A stretch of 64,000 nt of DNA from Pseudonocardia sp. MH-G8 (GCF_002262885.1 NZ_NKYF01000005.1:310001-374000); one strand, 5' to 3'; counted from the first letter of the stretch, positions 7,585 to 16,177 are shown. Notes: generated from the sequence alone by a model not told the origin. Made by a program: numbers and translations.

Positions 7585-8355
7585 CTACCGCTGCCGCTGC
7601 GCCAGCTGGGACTGGATGATGCCCTGCAGGTGCGTGAGGTCCGGCGCACCGAGGGCTGCGATCTGGCTCTCCAGCTGGCGCAGCAGGTGCGGGTCGGTGA
7701 CGCCGAGCTCCGAGGACTGCAGCAGCACCGTTCCCGCACCGGTGAAGTCGAACTGCCGCTCCTCCCCGGACTGGACGCCGAGGGCGCCCGCCGCAGCACC
7801 GAGGAACCCGGTCATCCAGCTCGCATCGAAGTGGTGCGCCGGGGAGGGGCAGTCCGCCCAGCCCACCAGCGCCTGCGGGTCGACCCGGATCGGCGGTTCG
7901 GCGAAGATCACCGGTCCCGAGCTGGACGCGAGGAACTTCCCGGTGCCGATCAGGGTGAGGAAGCCGGGCACGATCGACTGCTTCAGCTCGAGGGTCGCGT
8001 CGAACGCGAGCAGGTTGGCGGCGCGCAGCGTGAGGTTGCCCTCGTCTAGGTCGTAGCTGTTGATGTCGTAGCCGCGATCGCCCAGCAGCAGGTGCCCGGC
8101 ACCGGTGGCCACGACCCAGTCGCGCGTGTAGAGCGGCGCGGAGAAGCGGGCGGCCACGAACCCGCCGACGCTCGCGGACGTGAGCGGCTCGAACCGGATG
8201 CCCGACCCGCCCGCAGCGGGGTAGTAGGCGATCATCCGCCCGGTCTGCATGAACAGCTGCCCGTCCAGGCGCACGCAGTAGGCGTAGTGGTTGCCCGGCA
8301 CGTTGTCGTTGTCGGGCAGCGTGCGGGGATTCAGAGGGGCGTTCACGCCTGTCAC
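7585..8355 (-). CDS. AIM24-family protein 3 (last gene of triplet)
   Basis: 256 residues, the longest and most divergent of three tandem AIM24 (TIGR00266) paralogues. It contains the beta-rich AIM24 fold with GRMIAYYP near the N-terminus and VVATGAGHLLLGDRGYDIN in the middle, then a Gly-rich segment and a helical C-terminal extension of about 40 residues absent from the other two. Its GTG start overlaps the preceding stop (GTGA), indicating coupled translation. Bacterial AIM24 proteins are single-sheet beta-sandwich proteins without known activity. Confidence 0.88.
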   Translation of the reverse strand: MTGVNAPLNPRTLPDNDNVPGNHYAYCVRLDGQLFMQTGRMIAYYPAAGGSGIRFEPLTSASVGGFVAARFSAPLYTRDWVVATGAGHLLLGDRGYDINSYDLDEGNLTLRAANLLAFDATLELKQSIVPGFLTLIGTGKFLASSSGPVIFAEPPIRVDPQALVGWADCPSPAHHFDASWMTGFLGAAAGALGVQSGEERQFDFTGAGTVLLQSSELGVTDPHLLRQLESQIAALGAPDLTHLQGIIQSQLAQRQR

Positions 8356-9002
8356 ACCTTCTGCTCGGAGGCCTGGACGTAGACGGTGCCGGACCCGGTG
8401 AGCTTGAGTTGGATGGCCTCGCCGGAACCCCGCCCCACGGCGTCGCGCCAGCTCGCGGCGACCGCGATGTCGGCGTCGACCTGCCCGACGTGTGCCACGT
8501 AGGCCTGGGGGTCGACGGTGGTGGGAGCGCCGGGGCGCACCGGCAGGGCGAGGGTGCCGCCGTGGGAGAGCACCGCCACCGAGCCCACGCCGTGCAGCTG
8601 AGTGGTGAACATCCCCTGGCCGCTCACGGCCCCGCGCACGGCCCCGCGGATCCCGCCCTGCTGGCCGAGGAACACGACCGCGGACTGCAAGGTGGCGTCG
8701 TGGGCGACGAGCCGGTCGGCCTCCACCGACAGCGGCCCGGAGCCGTCGAGCTCGATGACCGTGACGTAGCGGCCCCCGAGGCCGTAGTAGACGGTGCCGC
8801 TGCCGCGCGCGGCCATCATCGCGACCTGCTCGCCGCGCACCATCCGCCCGGCCATGCCGCCCAGACCGCCCTGGCCGGTGTGCACGGGCGCGAAGCCGAC
8901 GTCACCGGTGTAGGCGAGCATCGCGCCGCGGCGGGCCAGCACCTCGCCCCCGGGCGCCACCACCGCGGAGACGACCTTCGGGTTCACCTGGGTGAAGGCC
9001 AC
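8352..9002 (-). CDS. AIM24-family protein 2 (middle gene of triplet)
   Basis: 216 residues from a GTG that overlaps the TAG stop of the upstream gene (TAGTG). The AIM24 pattern is clear: RRGAMLAYTGDVGF near residue 25, GSGTVYYGLGG, VEADRLVAHDA, and the C-terminal GSGEAIQLKLTGSGTVYVQ. No signal peptide, membrane helix or catalytic motif. The short overlaps on both sides suggest the three products are made together in similar amounts and may assemble. Function unknown. Confidence 0.9.
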   Translation of the reverse strand: MAFTQVNPKVVSAVVAPGGEVLARRGAMLAYTGDVGFAPVHTGQGGLGGMAGRMVRGEQVAMMAARGSGTVYYGLGGRYVTVIELDGSGPLSVEADRLVAHDATLQSAVVFLGQQGGIRGAVRGAVSGQGMFTTQLHGVGSVAVLSHGGTLALPVRPGAPTTVDPQAYVAHVGQVDADIAVAASWRDAVGRGSGEAIQLKLTGSGTVYVQASEQKV

Positions 9003-9625
9003 TACCGCTCCTCGGGCTGGATGTAGACGACGCCGGTGCCGTCGAAGCGCAGGGAGAACGCCTCCCCGGAGCTCTCGCCGACGATGTTGCGCCACGAGAC
9101 GTCGGTGACGAAGGTCTGGTCGAGCCGACCGGTGCTCGCGACGAACGCGTCGGGATCGACGACGAGCGGGTGCTGTGGCGCCACCTCCAGCGCGATCGGC
9201 GGGCCGCCCGCGGACAGCAGCGCCACCGCGCCGTCGCCGGTGACGGTCGTGGTGAACAGCCCCTGGCCCGACGACGCCCCGCGCAGACCGGCGAAGGCGA
9301 CGTCGGTGCGCAGGCCGTCGGATATCGCGAGGAGCTGTTCGGACTCGACCTTGAGCGTGTCGCCGGCGAGCTCGATCACCACGACGTCCATGGCGTCCTT
9401 CGCGAACCACACCGTGCCGGTGCCGGTGCACTGCATCAACGCCACCGACTCGCCGGTGGCGCGCCGCTTCAGCGCCGCCCGCAGCCCGTCGCCCCCGCCC
9501 ATCCCGGCGTTGCGGAAGGAGACCTCGCCGGTGTAGGCGATCATCGACCCGGTGGCCGCCCGCACGGAGCCACCGTGCAGGTCGATCTCGAGCACGCGTG
9601 GCCCGTTGAGCTGGAAGCCGTGCAC
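9002..9625 (-). CDS. AIM24-family protein 1 (first gene of triplet)
   Basis: 207 residues from the GTG preceded by AGGA at 8-nt spacing. A TTG 39 bp further upstream is in frame, but it lies inside a perfect palindrome and has no ribosome site. Motifs parallel those of the second paralogue: ATGSMIAYTGEVSF, GTGTVWFAKDA, VESEQLLAISDG and ESSGEAFSLRFDGTGVVYIQ. First gene of the AIM24 operon, divergent from a small lipoprotein gene across a 26-bp palindrome. Confidence 0.88.
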   Translation of the reverse strand: MHGFQLNGPRVLEIDLHGGSVRAATGSMIAYTGEVSFRNAGMGGGDGLRAALKRRATGESVALMQCTGTGTVWFAKDAMDVVVIELAGDTLKVESEQLLAISDGLRTDVAFAGLRGASSGQGLFTTTVTGDGAVALLSAGGPPIALEVAPQHPLVVDPDAFVASTGRLDQTFVTDVSWRNIVGESSGEAFSLRFDGTGVVYIQPEER

Positions 9626-9661
9626 CTGGGTGATCCTGGCACACGCCGCGAGCGCGTTTCG

Positions 9662-9687
9662 CAATCGGTTCGGCGGGCAACCGATTG
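9662..9687. promoter_or_regulatory. 26-bp palindromic operator candidate between AIM24 operon and lipoprotein gene
   Basis: CAATCGGTT and AACCGATTG are perfect 9-bp inverted arms around an 8-bp spacer. The site ends 3 bp before the lipoprotein ATG and lies 37 bp upstream of the AIM24 GTG, so one bound dimer could control both directions. No regulator gene is adjacent. Confidence 0.6.
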
Positions 9688-9690
9688 TTC

Positions 9691-9921
9691 ATGGAGCGCA
9701 CCAGGATCAGGCGATCCGTCCTCGCGGCCGTTGCCGCGGGTGGACTGCTGCTCACCGGAGCGGGGGCCTGCGACGACGGCGGTCCGGGCGTCGGGGAAGG
9801 CGGCGAGCAGGGCGACGTCGACCGCGAATTCGGCACCGGCGGAGACAGCGGCGCCGGCGAGGACGGCGCCGGGGAGCCGGGCGAGGGTGGCGCCGGCGAC
9901 GAGCTCGGCGGGGGCGGCTGA
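9691..9921 (+). CDS. Small putative lipoprotein, Gly/Glu/Asp-rich
   Basis: 76 residues. A basic start (MERTRIRRS), a hydrophobic stretch (VLAAVAAGGLLLTGAGA) and a Cys at position 27 look like a lipoprotein signal, although the lipobox AGAC is weak. The mature part is low-complexity, dominated by Gly, Glu and Asp, and likely disordered. There is no ribosome site before the ATG, which follows the palindrome almost directly, so the transcript may be leaderless. Divergent from the AIM24 triplet. Function unknown. Confidence 0.65.
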   Translation: MERTRIRRSVLAAVAAGGLLLTGAGACDDGGPGVGEGGEQGDVDREFGTGGDSGAGEDGAGEPGEGGAGDELGGGG

Positions 9922-9928
9922 GCGGTAC

Positions 9929-9960
9929 CGACCGGAGGGCGGGTCACGGTCCGCCGGTCG
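9929..9960 (+). terminator. Possible hairpin terminator of lipoprotein gene
   Basis: CGACCG and CGGTCG can pair around an inner GCGG/CCGC stem, starting 8 bp after the lipoprotein stop. There is no U-tract, as is common in high-GC actinomycetes, so this is only a structural guess. Confidence 0.4.
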
Positions 9961-10044
9961 CGTCGGCGCGGCGAACGGGCCACCGGCCGCACCACGGCGA
10001 CGGGTGACGTTTGTTCCCCCGGCACGTCGTGGAAAGTGTGCAAC

Positions 10045-10503
10045 ATGGAGTATCCCGTCCGCCCCGGACCCGGACACATCGAGTTCGTGCACCGCAGCTG
10101 GCCGGCCGATTCCGAGCAGCTGGCGGTGATCCGGCGGGAGCTGGGCGGCTGGCTCGCGCCGCTCGCGCTGACCGAGGAGGAGACCGCCGACGTCGTGCTC
10201 GCCGTGGACGAGGCGGCGGCCAACGCCGTGCGCCACGCCTACGGCCCCGACGAGGCGGGCGTCGTGGAGCTCACGCTCTGGACCGAGTCCGAGACGCTGT
10301 GCATCGAGGTCGTGGACCACGGGAGCTGGCGGCCGCCGGCGGACCGGTCGCGCGAGAGCGGGCGCGGCATCCCGCTGATGAGCCACATGTCCGAGTCGGT
10401 GCTCATCCACTTCGACGACCGGGGCAGCCGGGTGCTGCTGCGTCACCGCATCCCGAGCCTGGAGGGTGGGCGCTCGTCCGAGCGCGGATCCGAGGAGGCC
10501 TGA
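10045..10503 (+). CDS. RsbW-like ATP-binding protein (anti-sigma factor kinase type)
   Basis: 152 residues forming a HATPase_c_2 domain of the SpoIIAB/RsbW type. The N-box is VLAVDEAAANAVRHAYG, the G1 box EVVDHG and the G2 box ESGRGIPLMSHM. Family members bind a sigma factor or phosphorylate an anti-anti-sigma factor, using ATP. No sigma or STAS gene is adjacent, so the partner is unknown; many actinomycete versions are orphans. The ATG was chosen over a GTG 9 bp upstream because GGAAAG is properly spaced before it. Confidence 0.85.
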   Translation: MEYPVRPGPGHIEFVHRSWPADSEQLAVIRRELGGWLAPLALTEEETADVVLAVDEAAANAVRHAYGPDEAGVVELTLWTESETLCIEVVDHGSWRPPADRSRESGRGIPLMSHMSESVLIHFDDRGSRVLLRHRIPSLEGGRSSERGSEEA

Positions 10504-10529
10504 GGCGCGATCCGGGGTACCCCGCCCTC

Positions 10530-10838
10530 ATGGCAGCGCAGGACCGGCGGGCACGGGGACAAGCGCAGGGACGACGGACACGGGCGGACTACGAGCGCGG
10601 CCTGCCCGACTACCACGACCCGACGGCCGGGATCGGCGGCGCCGCCCCGGCCCGGAGCGCCCTGACGCTGCGTGCGGTGCTCGCCGTGTTCGGGCTCGTG
10701 TTCGCGGTGGGTGCGGCCTGGATCGGGTTCGCCTCCGGGCTCGGGGTGCTCGGCTGGGCGATGGTGGTCGTGGCGGTGATCGCACTGGGCGACCTGGCCT
10801 GGGTGCTCTACCGGAAGGGCCGCGGGGAGCCGGGGTGA
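10530..10838 (+). CDS. Small two-helix membrane protein, DUF6343-like
   Basis: 102 residues. A basic N-terminus (about 45 residues) is followed by APARSALTLRAVLAVFGLVF and two membrane helices (about 47-66 and 70-93). The ARSALxLRxxLAxFG opening resembles small actinobacterial membrane proteins annotated DUF6343; this family call is tentative. It begins 26 bp after the RsbW-like gene and could be cotranscribed. Confidence 0.7.
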   Translation: MAAQDRRARGQAQGRRTRADYERGLPDYHDPTAGIGGAAPARSALTLRAVLAVFGLVFAVGAAWIGFASGLGVLGWAMVVVAVIALGDLAWVLYRKGRGEPG

Positions 10839-10892
10839 CACGCGGCAGTCGTGGGCGGGGAACGACACACAACCCTTGAACCCCGCGCAAAC

Positions 10893-10911
10893 TTAGGTGA
10901 GGCTGCCCTGG
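10893..10911 (+). promoter_or_regulatory. IdeR/DmdR1-type iron box
   Basis: TTAGGTGAGGCTGCCCTGG matches 14 of 19 positions of the known IdeR/DmdR consensus TTAGGTTAGGCTAACCTAA, with the left half nearly perfect. It lies 39 bp upstream of the N-monooxygenase ATG, a position expected for iron-dependent repression of a siderophore gene. Confidence 0.7.
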
Positions 10912-10949
10912 CAAAGGTCGCGCGCGGTGCGCGGTCGGGGAGGGAGACG

Positions 10950-12242
10950 ATGCAGGAGCCTCACGCGCTCGATCTCGTGGGAGTCGGGTTCGGGCCCTCG
11001 AACCTCGGGCTGGCGATCGCGCTGGACGAGCGCACCGGTCCGGCGCTCTCGATGCGGTTCCTGGAGCGGCAGGAGCGGTTCGGGTGGCACCGCGGGATGC
11101 TGCTCGAGGACGCGACGATGCAGGTCTCCTACCTCAAGGACCTCGTGACGCTGCGCAACCCGGCCAGCGGTTACGGGTTCCTGTCCTACCTGCACGAGCG
11201 CGGGCGGCTCGCCGACTTCATCAACTACGGCAGCCCGTTCCCCACCCGCATCGAGTTCCACGACTACCTCGAGTGGGCTGCCGCCGGCTTCGCCGACCGG
11301 GTCGACTACGGCGCCGAGGTGCAACGGATCGCCGCGGTTCCCGGCGAACCCGGGCTCCTGGAGGTGCACGCGTCGCACGCCACGCGCGGTGCCACATCCG
11401 TGCGCACGCGCAACGTCGTGCTCGCCACCGGCCTGGTGCCGCAACTGCCCGAAGGCGTGCGGCGCGGCCCCCGCGTCTGGCACAGCAGCGAGTTGCTGAC
11501 CCGCGTCGACTCGCTCCACGACCCCCGGCGTGTGGTCGTCGTCGGCGCGGGGCAGAGTGCCGCCGAGGCCCTGGACCACCTGCACCGCACGTTCCCCGCT
11601 GCGGAGGTGCGGGCCGTCTTCAGCCGCTTCGGCTACAGCCCGGCCGACGACACGCCGTTCGCGAACCGGGTGTTCGACCCCTCGGCGGTGGACGCATTCC
11701 ACCGCGCGCCCTCCGAGGTGAAGGGCCTGATCCTGGGCTACCACGGCAACACCAACTACTCGGTCGTCGACCCGGAGCTGATCGAGTCGCTCTACCGGCG
11801 CCACTACCACGAGCGGGTCAGCGGCCGGGAGCGGCTGCGCTTCCACAACGTCAGCCGCGTCGCCGACGCGATCGAGGTGGACGGGCGCGTCGAGCTGGCC
11901 GTGGAGTCGATGGTCGACGGCGGGCGGGAGGTGCTCAGCGCCGACCTCGTCGTCTACGCCACGGGCTACCGGTCCTCGGATCCGGCCCGCATGCTGGGCG
12001 CGCTCGCCGACTCCTGCCTCCGCGACGAGGAGGGGCGGCTGCGCGTGGAGCGCGACTACCGCGTGGCGACGCGGCCGGAGATCGGCGCCGGGATCTACCT
12101 CCAGGGCGCCACCGAGCACAGCCACGGCTTGTCCTCCACGCTGCTGTCGACGGTCGCGACCCGCTCCGGGGAGATCGCGGACGCGATCGCGGCGGCGACC
12201 GGCGCGCAGGTCCCGGCCTGGGCCGTGGGTCAGGCCGGGTAG
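10950..12242 (+). CDS. L-lysine/L-ornithine N-monooxygenase (SidA/IucD/PvdA family)
   Basis: 430 residues, normal for the family. It has an N-terminal FAD motif GVGFGPSNLGLAIAL (about residues 11-25), an NADPH motif VVVVGAGQSAAEAL in the centre, the family's substrate segment HGNTNYSVVD, and the C-terminal ATGYR motif. The enzymes hydroxylate the side-chain amine of lysine, ornithine or a diamine in hydroxamate siderophore synthesis. The ATG follows a GGGAGGGAGA ribosome site, and an iron box lies upstream. No siderophore synthetase is present in this window. Its 3' end overlaps the convergent decarboxylase by 13 bp. Lysine versus ornithine versus cadaverine cannot be told by eye. Confidence 0.9.
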   Translation: MQEPHALDLVGVGFGPSNLGLAIALDERTGPALSMRFLERQERFGWHRGMLLEDATMQVSYLKDLVTLRNPASGYGFLSYLHERGRLADFINYGSPFPTRIEFHDYLEWAAAGFADRVDYGAEVQRIAAVPGEPGLLEVHASHATRGATSVRTRNVVLATGLVPQLPEGVRRGPRVWHSSELLTRVDSLHDPRRVVVVGAGQSAAEALDHLHRTFPAAEVRAVFSRFGYSPADDTPFANRVFDPSAVDAFHRAPSEVKGLILGYHGNTNYSVVDPELIESLYRRHYHERVSGRERLRFHNVSRVADAIEVDGRVELAVESMVDGGREVLSADLVVYATGYRSSDPARMLGALADSCLRDEEGRLRVERDYRVATRPEIGAGIYLQGATEHSHGLSSTLLSTVATRSGEIADAIAAATGAQVPAWAVGQAG

Positions 12243-13699
12243 CGCCGCCGCACGCGGTCGGCCTCGGCGCGCAACTGCTCCCACAGCTGATCGACGTGCT
12301 CCGGACCGGTGCTGACCCCGCCGATCGCCACGCGGACCAGGTAGCGGCCCTCGACCACGGTGTGGGTGAGGAAGGCGAGGCCCGAGTCGTTCACGCGCTC
12401 GAGCACCTCGCGGGAGGCGGCGTCGTCGGCGTCGGGCCCGGCGCCGGTGACGACCCGCAGGCACACCAGCGCGAGGGAGGGGTCGGCGGCCAGGTCGAAC
12501 GCCGGGTCGGCGCGGACGCGTTCGGCCAGGCCGGTGGCGAGCGCGACGTGGCCGCGGATGTGCGCCCGCAGCCCGGACAGGCCGACGCCGTGCAGCACCG
12601 TCCACAGCTTGAGTGCCCGGAAGCGGCGTCCCAGCGGCACCTGCCAGTCGCGGTAGTCGACCACCGCGCCCGACTCGGACGCGGCGTTGCGCAGGTACTC
12701 CGGGGTGATCGAGAGCGCCGCGGGCAGCGCGGTGCCGTCGCGCACCCACAGCAGGGACGCGTCGAACGCGGTGAGCAACCACTTGTGCGCGTCGGTGCAG
12801 AACGAGTCGACGAGCTCGACCCCGTCGAGCAGGTGCCGGAACTCGGGTGCCAGCGCGGCCACGCCGGCCCAGGCGGCGTCCACGTGCACCCACACGCCGT
12901 GTTCACGAGCGACCTCGGCCACCGCCCGCACCGGATCGATCGCGCCGGTGCCGGTCGTGCCGATGGTCGGGCAGACGAGCACCGGTGTCAGCCCGGCCGC
13001 CACGTCCTGCGCCACGGCGGTGGCCAGCGCCTGCGGCGACATGGCCCGGGTGCCGGGAGTCGGGGCGACCGTGCGCAGCGCCCGGGCACCGAGCCCGGCC
13101 ACGCGCGCGGCCTTGGCCAGCGACGAGTGCGTCTCGGCGGTGACGTAGACGCGCTCGGTGCCGGTGACGCCGCGCTCGCGCCACCCCGGCTCCGCGCGGT
13201 GCAGGGCGGCGAGCAGCGCCACCAGCGCCGCGGACGAGGCCGAGTCCTGGATGCTGCCGCCCCCGCCGCCTGCGAAGGTGAATCCCGGGTCCAGACCCAG
13301 CGCGGCCGCGAGGCCGTCGACCAGCACCTGCTCCACCTCGGTGGCGGCGGGCGAGGTGGACCACAGCATCCCCTGCGCACCGAGCCCGCCGGAGAGCATG
13401 TCACCGAGCAGGGAGTGCAGCGAGGCGTTCGCCGGGAAGTAGGCGAAGAACCGGGGGTGCTGCCAGTGCGTGCTGGCCGGCACCACGACCTCGTCCACGG
13501 TGGCGAGCAACGCGTCGAGCGGCGCGGGGTCCTCGGGCAGCGCCACCGGCAGGCGGTCACGCACCCAGCCGGGTTCGACGTCGGCCCGCACCGGCAGGGC
13601 GTCCAGGCCCGCCCGGTGGTCGGCGATCCAGTCGACGACCGCGTGGCCGAGCCTGCGGAACTCCTCCGGGCCGAGGTCTGCGGGGTTCGCGGAATTCAC
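12230..13699 (-). CDS. Pyridoxal-dependent group II amino-acid decarboxylase (aromatic-L-amino-acid decarboxylase type)
   Basis: 489 residues, the usual length. HPRFFAYFPANASLHSLLGDML near residue 80 and the PLP-lysine segment DAHKWLL near residue 300 are family signatures, together with HVDAAWAG containing the conserved Asp. The family includes aromatic amino-acid, diaminobutyrate and siderophore-type lysine decarboxylases; the N-terminal YFP(A)NAS segment favours the aromatic group. It is convergent with the iron-regulated N-monooxygenase and divergent from an MFS transporter, so a siderophore or amine pathway role is possible but unproven. Confidence 0.85.
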   Translation of the reverse strand: MNSANPADLGPEEFRRLGHAVVDWIADHRAGLDALPVRADVEPGWVRDRLPVALPEDPAPLDALLATVDEVVVPASTHWQHPRFFAYFPANASLHSLLGDMLSGGLGAQGMLWSTSPAATEVEQVLVDGLAAALGLDPGFTFAGGGGGSIQDSASSAALVALLAALHRAEPGWRERGVTGTERVYVTAETHSSLAKAARVAGLGARALRTVAPTPGTRAMSPQALATAVAQDVAAGLTPVLVCPTIGTTGTGAIDPVRAVAEVAREHGVWVHVDAAWAGVAALAPEFRHLLDGVELVDSFCTDAHKWLLTAFDASLLWVRDGTALPAALSITPEYLRNAASESGAVVDYRDWQVPLGRRFRALKLWTVLHGVGLSGLRAHIRGHVALATGLAERVRADPAFDLAADPSLALVCLRVVTGAGPDADDAASREVLERVNDSGLAFLTHTVVEGRYLVRVAIGGVSTGPEHVDQLWEQLRAEADRVRRRYPA

Positions 13700-13776
13700 G
13701 GAGCAACGCTAACCAGTGGCGGTTCTCACGCCCGCGGGGGGCAGCGCCGGATGCCGCGGCGGCGCATGGTCGAGCG

Positions 13777-14979
13777 GTGACGACGGAGACCGGCGGCGTG
13801 GTGGGGGAGCGGGGCAGGCTGCGGCTGCTCCAGTTGGCCGCGTTGACCAGTACCTGCGACCGGTTCGCGATCGCCCCGCTGCTGGTGGTCATCGGACTCG
13901 ACATGGGTGCTCCGCTGGCGGCCGTCGCCGCCGTGGCGAGCGTCTACTTCCTCGCCTACGGGCTGATGCAGCCGGTGTGGGGGCTGATCAGCGACCGCAT
14001 CGGCCGCGTGCGGGTGATGCGGTTGTCGCTGCTGGGTGCGGCGCTCGCCGGGGTGGCGTCCGTCGTCGCGCCGAACCTGCTGGTCCTGGGAATCGCGCGG
14101 ACGGTCGCGGGCGGCTGCTTCGCCGCCCTGATCCCGGCCACCCTCGTCTACGTCGGCGACATGTGGCCGCCGCAGGTCCGCCAGCGTCCGCTGTCGGACG
14201 TGCTCACCGCCTCCTCGCTCGGCACCGCGGTGGCGACCGCGGGCGCGGGAGTGCTGGCCGACCTCGTCGGGTGGCGCATCGTCCCGGGCGTCACCGGGGT
14301 GGCCGCGGCGGCCCTGTGGGTGGCCCTGCGCCGGCTGCCGGAGCCGGACCGGGGGCCGGTCACCGGCAGCCCGCTTCGCTCGATCGCGACGGTCCTGCAC
14401 CACCGGTGGGCGCGGGTCGTGCTCGCGCTCGTGCTGGTCGAAGGCATGGTCGTGCTCGGTGTGCTGACCTACCTCGCGCCCGCCGTGCAGGCCCTCGGCG
14501 CCTCCGCGGCCGTCGCCGGGGCGGTGGCGGCCGCGTTCGGGGTGGGGTCGCTGGTCTGGTCGCGAGTGGTGCGCCGGCTGGTCGGGCGCCTGTCCCCGGC
14601 GGCGTTGTCGACCGTCGGCGCAGTCCTGCTCGTGGCGGCGTGGGCGGTGCCGGCCGTCGCCGTCACCATGACCACGGTGGTCGTCGCGGGGGTGCTCCTG
14701 GGTGGCTCGTGGGCATTCCTGCACACCACGCTGCAGAGCTGGGTGACCGAGGTCGTGCCCACCGAGCGGGCCACCGCGGTGGCGCTGTTCGCGGCCCTGC
14801 TGTTCCTCGGCGGCTCGGCGGGCACCGCCGCGGTCGCGCCGCTCGCCGACGCCGGAGCTTTCGAGGCGGTGTTCCGCGTGGCGCTGGTGGTGTCCGTGCC
14901 GCTCGCGGTGGCCGCCGTCGTGGCCCGCAGGCGCTACGGCGCCGACGGCGGGGTCGGGCCGGCGCCGGCCGCGCAGTGA
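13777..14979 (+). CDS. MFS transporter
   Basis: 400 residues with about twelve membrane helices. The loop between helices 2 and 3 carries the MFS motif [14 protein letters not shown]. The size and 12-helix layout fit a drug- or metabolite-proton antiporter. GTG start; the gene is divergent from the decarboxylase with 77 bp between them, so it may export the amine product or a siderophore. Substrate unknown. Confidence 0.85.
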   Translation: MTTETGGVVGERGRLRLLQLAALTSTCDRFAIAPLLVVIGLDMGAPLAAVAAVASVYFLAYGLMQPVWGLISDRIGRVRVMRLSLLGAALAGVASVVAPNLLVLGIARTVAGGCFAALIPATLVYVGDMWPPQVRQRPLSDVLTASSLGTAVATAGAGVLADLVGWRIVPGVTGVAAAALWVALRRLPEPDRGPVTGSPLRSIATVLHHRWARVVLALVLVEGMVVLGVLTYLAPAVQALGASAAVAGAVAAAFGVGSLVWSRVVRRLVGRLSPAALSTVGAVLLVAAWAVPAVAVTMTTVVVAGVLLGGSWAFLHTTLQSWVTEVVPTERATAVALFAALLFLGGSAGTAAVAPLADAGAFEAVFRVALVVSVPLAVAAVVARRRYGADGGVGPAPAAQ

Positions 14980-15055
14980 TGCGCGCCAGCGGTGGTATGA
15001 CTTCCGACGACCGCGGGGACCCGCGGGACCGCGATCGGCAGGAGGAGTAGCCACT

Positions 15056-15817
15056 GTGGACATCACCGACGGCGTTGCGCTGGTCACCGGGGGCGCGTCC
15101 GGGCTCGGGTTCGCCACCACCAAGGCGTTGCGTGCAGCCGGGGCGCGGGTCGTGATCCTCGACCTGCCGAGCTCCGCCGGCGCCGAGCGCGCCGCCGAAC
15201 TCGGGGACGGGGTGGTGTTCGCCCCCGCCGACGTGCGCAGCGAGGCCGATGTCACCGCCGCGCTCGACGCCGCCGATGCCCTCGGCCCGCTGAGGGTGGC
15301 CGTCAACTGCGCCGGCACCGGGAACGCGATCCGGACGGTCGGCCGCAAGGGAGTGTTCCCGTTGGCCGACTTCACCCGGATCATCGAGATCAACCTGATC
15401 GGGACGTTCAACGTGATCCGGCTGGCCGCCGAGCGGATGGTCCGCCACGACCCCGTCGGGGAGGAGCGCGGTGTGATCGTCAACACCGCCTCGGTGGCCG
15501 CGTTCGACGGCCAGATCGGCCAGGCCGCCTACTCCGCCTCCAAGGGCGGAGTGGTCGGGATGACGTTGCCGATCGCCCGCGACCTCGCGGGTGCGCAGAT
15601 CCGGGTGGTCACGATCGCGCCCGGCCTGTTCGACACCCCGTTGCTGGCCGGGGCGTCGGACGAGGTGCGGGCCTCGCTCGGGGCCCAGGTGCCGCACCCG
15701 GCCCGGCTCGGGAACCCGGCCGAGTTCGGCGCACTGGCCGCGCACATCGTGGCCAACCCGATGCTGAACGGTGAGGTCATCCGGCTCGACGGTGCGATCC
15801 GCATGGCGCCGCGCTGA
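15056..15817 (+). CDS. Short-chain dehydrogenase, 3-hydroxyacyl-CoA dehydrogenase type
   Basis: 253 residues, a classical [13 protein letters not shown] cofactor motif (residues 11-20), NCAG after strand 4, catalytic Ser in [10 protein letters not shown] and YSASKGG containing the Tyr-x3-Lys pair. The pattern [21 protein letters not shown] resembles type II 3-hydroxyacyl-CoA dehydrogenases (HSD17B10-like), NAD-dependent enzymes of beta-oxidation and branched-chain degradation. GTG start preceded by GGAGGAG. An acyl-CoA dehydrogenase gene lies beyond lsr2 on the other strand, a loosely consistent context. Confidence 0.87.
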   Translation: MDITDGVALVTGGASGLGFATTKALRAAGARVVILDLPSSAGAERAAELGDGVVFAPADVRSEADVTAALDAADALGPLRVAVNCAGTGNAIRTVGRKGVFPLADFTRIIEINLIGTFNVIRLAAERMVRHDPVGEERGVIVNTASVAAFDGQIGQAAYSASKGGVVGMTLPIARDLAGAQIRVVTIAPGLFDTPLLAGASDEVRASLGAQVPHPARLGNPAEFGALAAHIVANPMLNGEVIRLDGAIRMAPR

Positions 15818-15841
15818 GCCCGACGCGGTCGCATCCGCCGT

Positions 15842-16177
15842 TCAGCGGCTCTTGTGGTAGGCCTCGAGCACGTTGGACGGGATGCGGCCGCGCTCGGAGA
15901 TCTTCATCCCCTGAGCCTGGGCCCATTCCCGAATGGCCTGGTTCTGCTCGCGGTCGGTGCTGGGCCGCGCCGCAGCGGTGCTGGCGGTCGAACGCCGGCG
16001 ACCGCCGGTGCGGCGAGCAGCCGAAACGAACGGCTCGAGGGCCTCCCGCAATCTGGCGCTATTGGCCGTGGACAGGTCGATCTCGTAGGACTTGCCGTCC
16101 ATCGCGAACTCGACCTGCTCGTCGGCGGTGCTGCCGTCCAGGTCGTCGACCAAGGTGACGGTTGTCTGCTTTGCCAC
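15842..16177 (-). CDS. lsr2: Lsr2 nucleoid-associated protein
   Basis: 111 residues beginning MAKQTTVTLVDDLDGSTADE, the typical Lsr2 N-terminal dimerisation domain. A flexible Arg/Thr/Ala linker (about 55-78) precedes the C-terminal DNA-binding helix pair with the RGR AT-hook-like motif (ISERGRIPSNVLEAY). Lsr2 is the actinobacterial H-NS analogue; it bridges DNA and silences AT-rich, often horizontally acquired, genes. A GTG two codons upstream is possible, but the chosen GTG gives the conserved MAKQ start. Its AT-richer upstream region could itself be an Lsr2 target. Confidence 0.95.
   Translation of the reverse strand: MAKQTTVTLVDDLDGSTADEQVEFAMDGKSYEIDLSTANSARLREALEPFVSAARRTGGRRRSTASTAAARPSTDREQNQAIREWAQAQGMKISERGRIPSNVLEAYHKSR

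Noticed and set aside
11084..13780. An 898-codon plus-strand open frame spanning the monooxygenase end, the decarboxylase and beyond
   Set aside because: It crosses two real genes in wrong frames, is Arg/Pro/Gly-rich noise, and has no domain.
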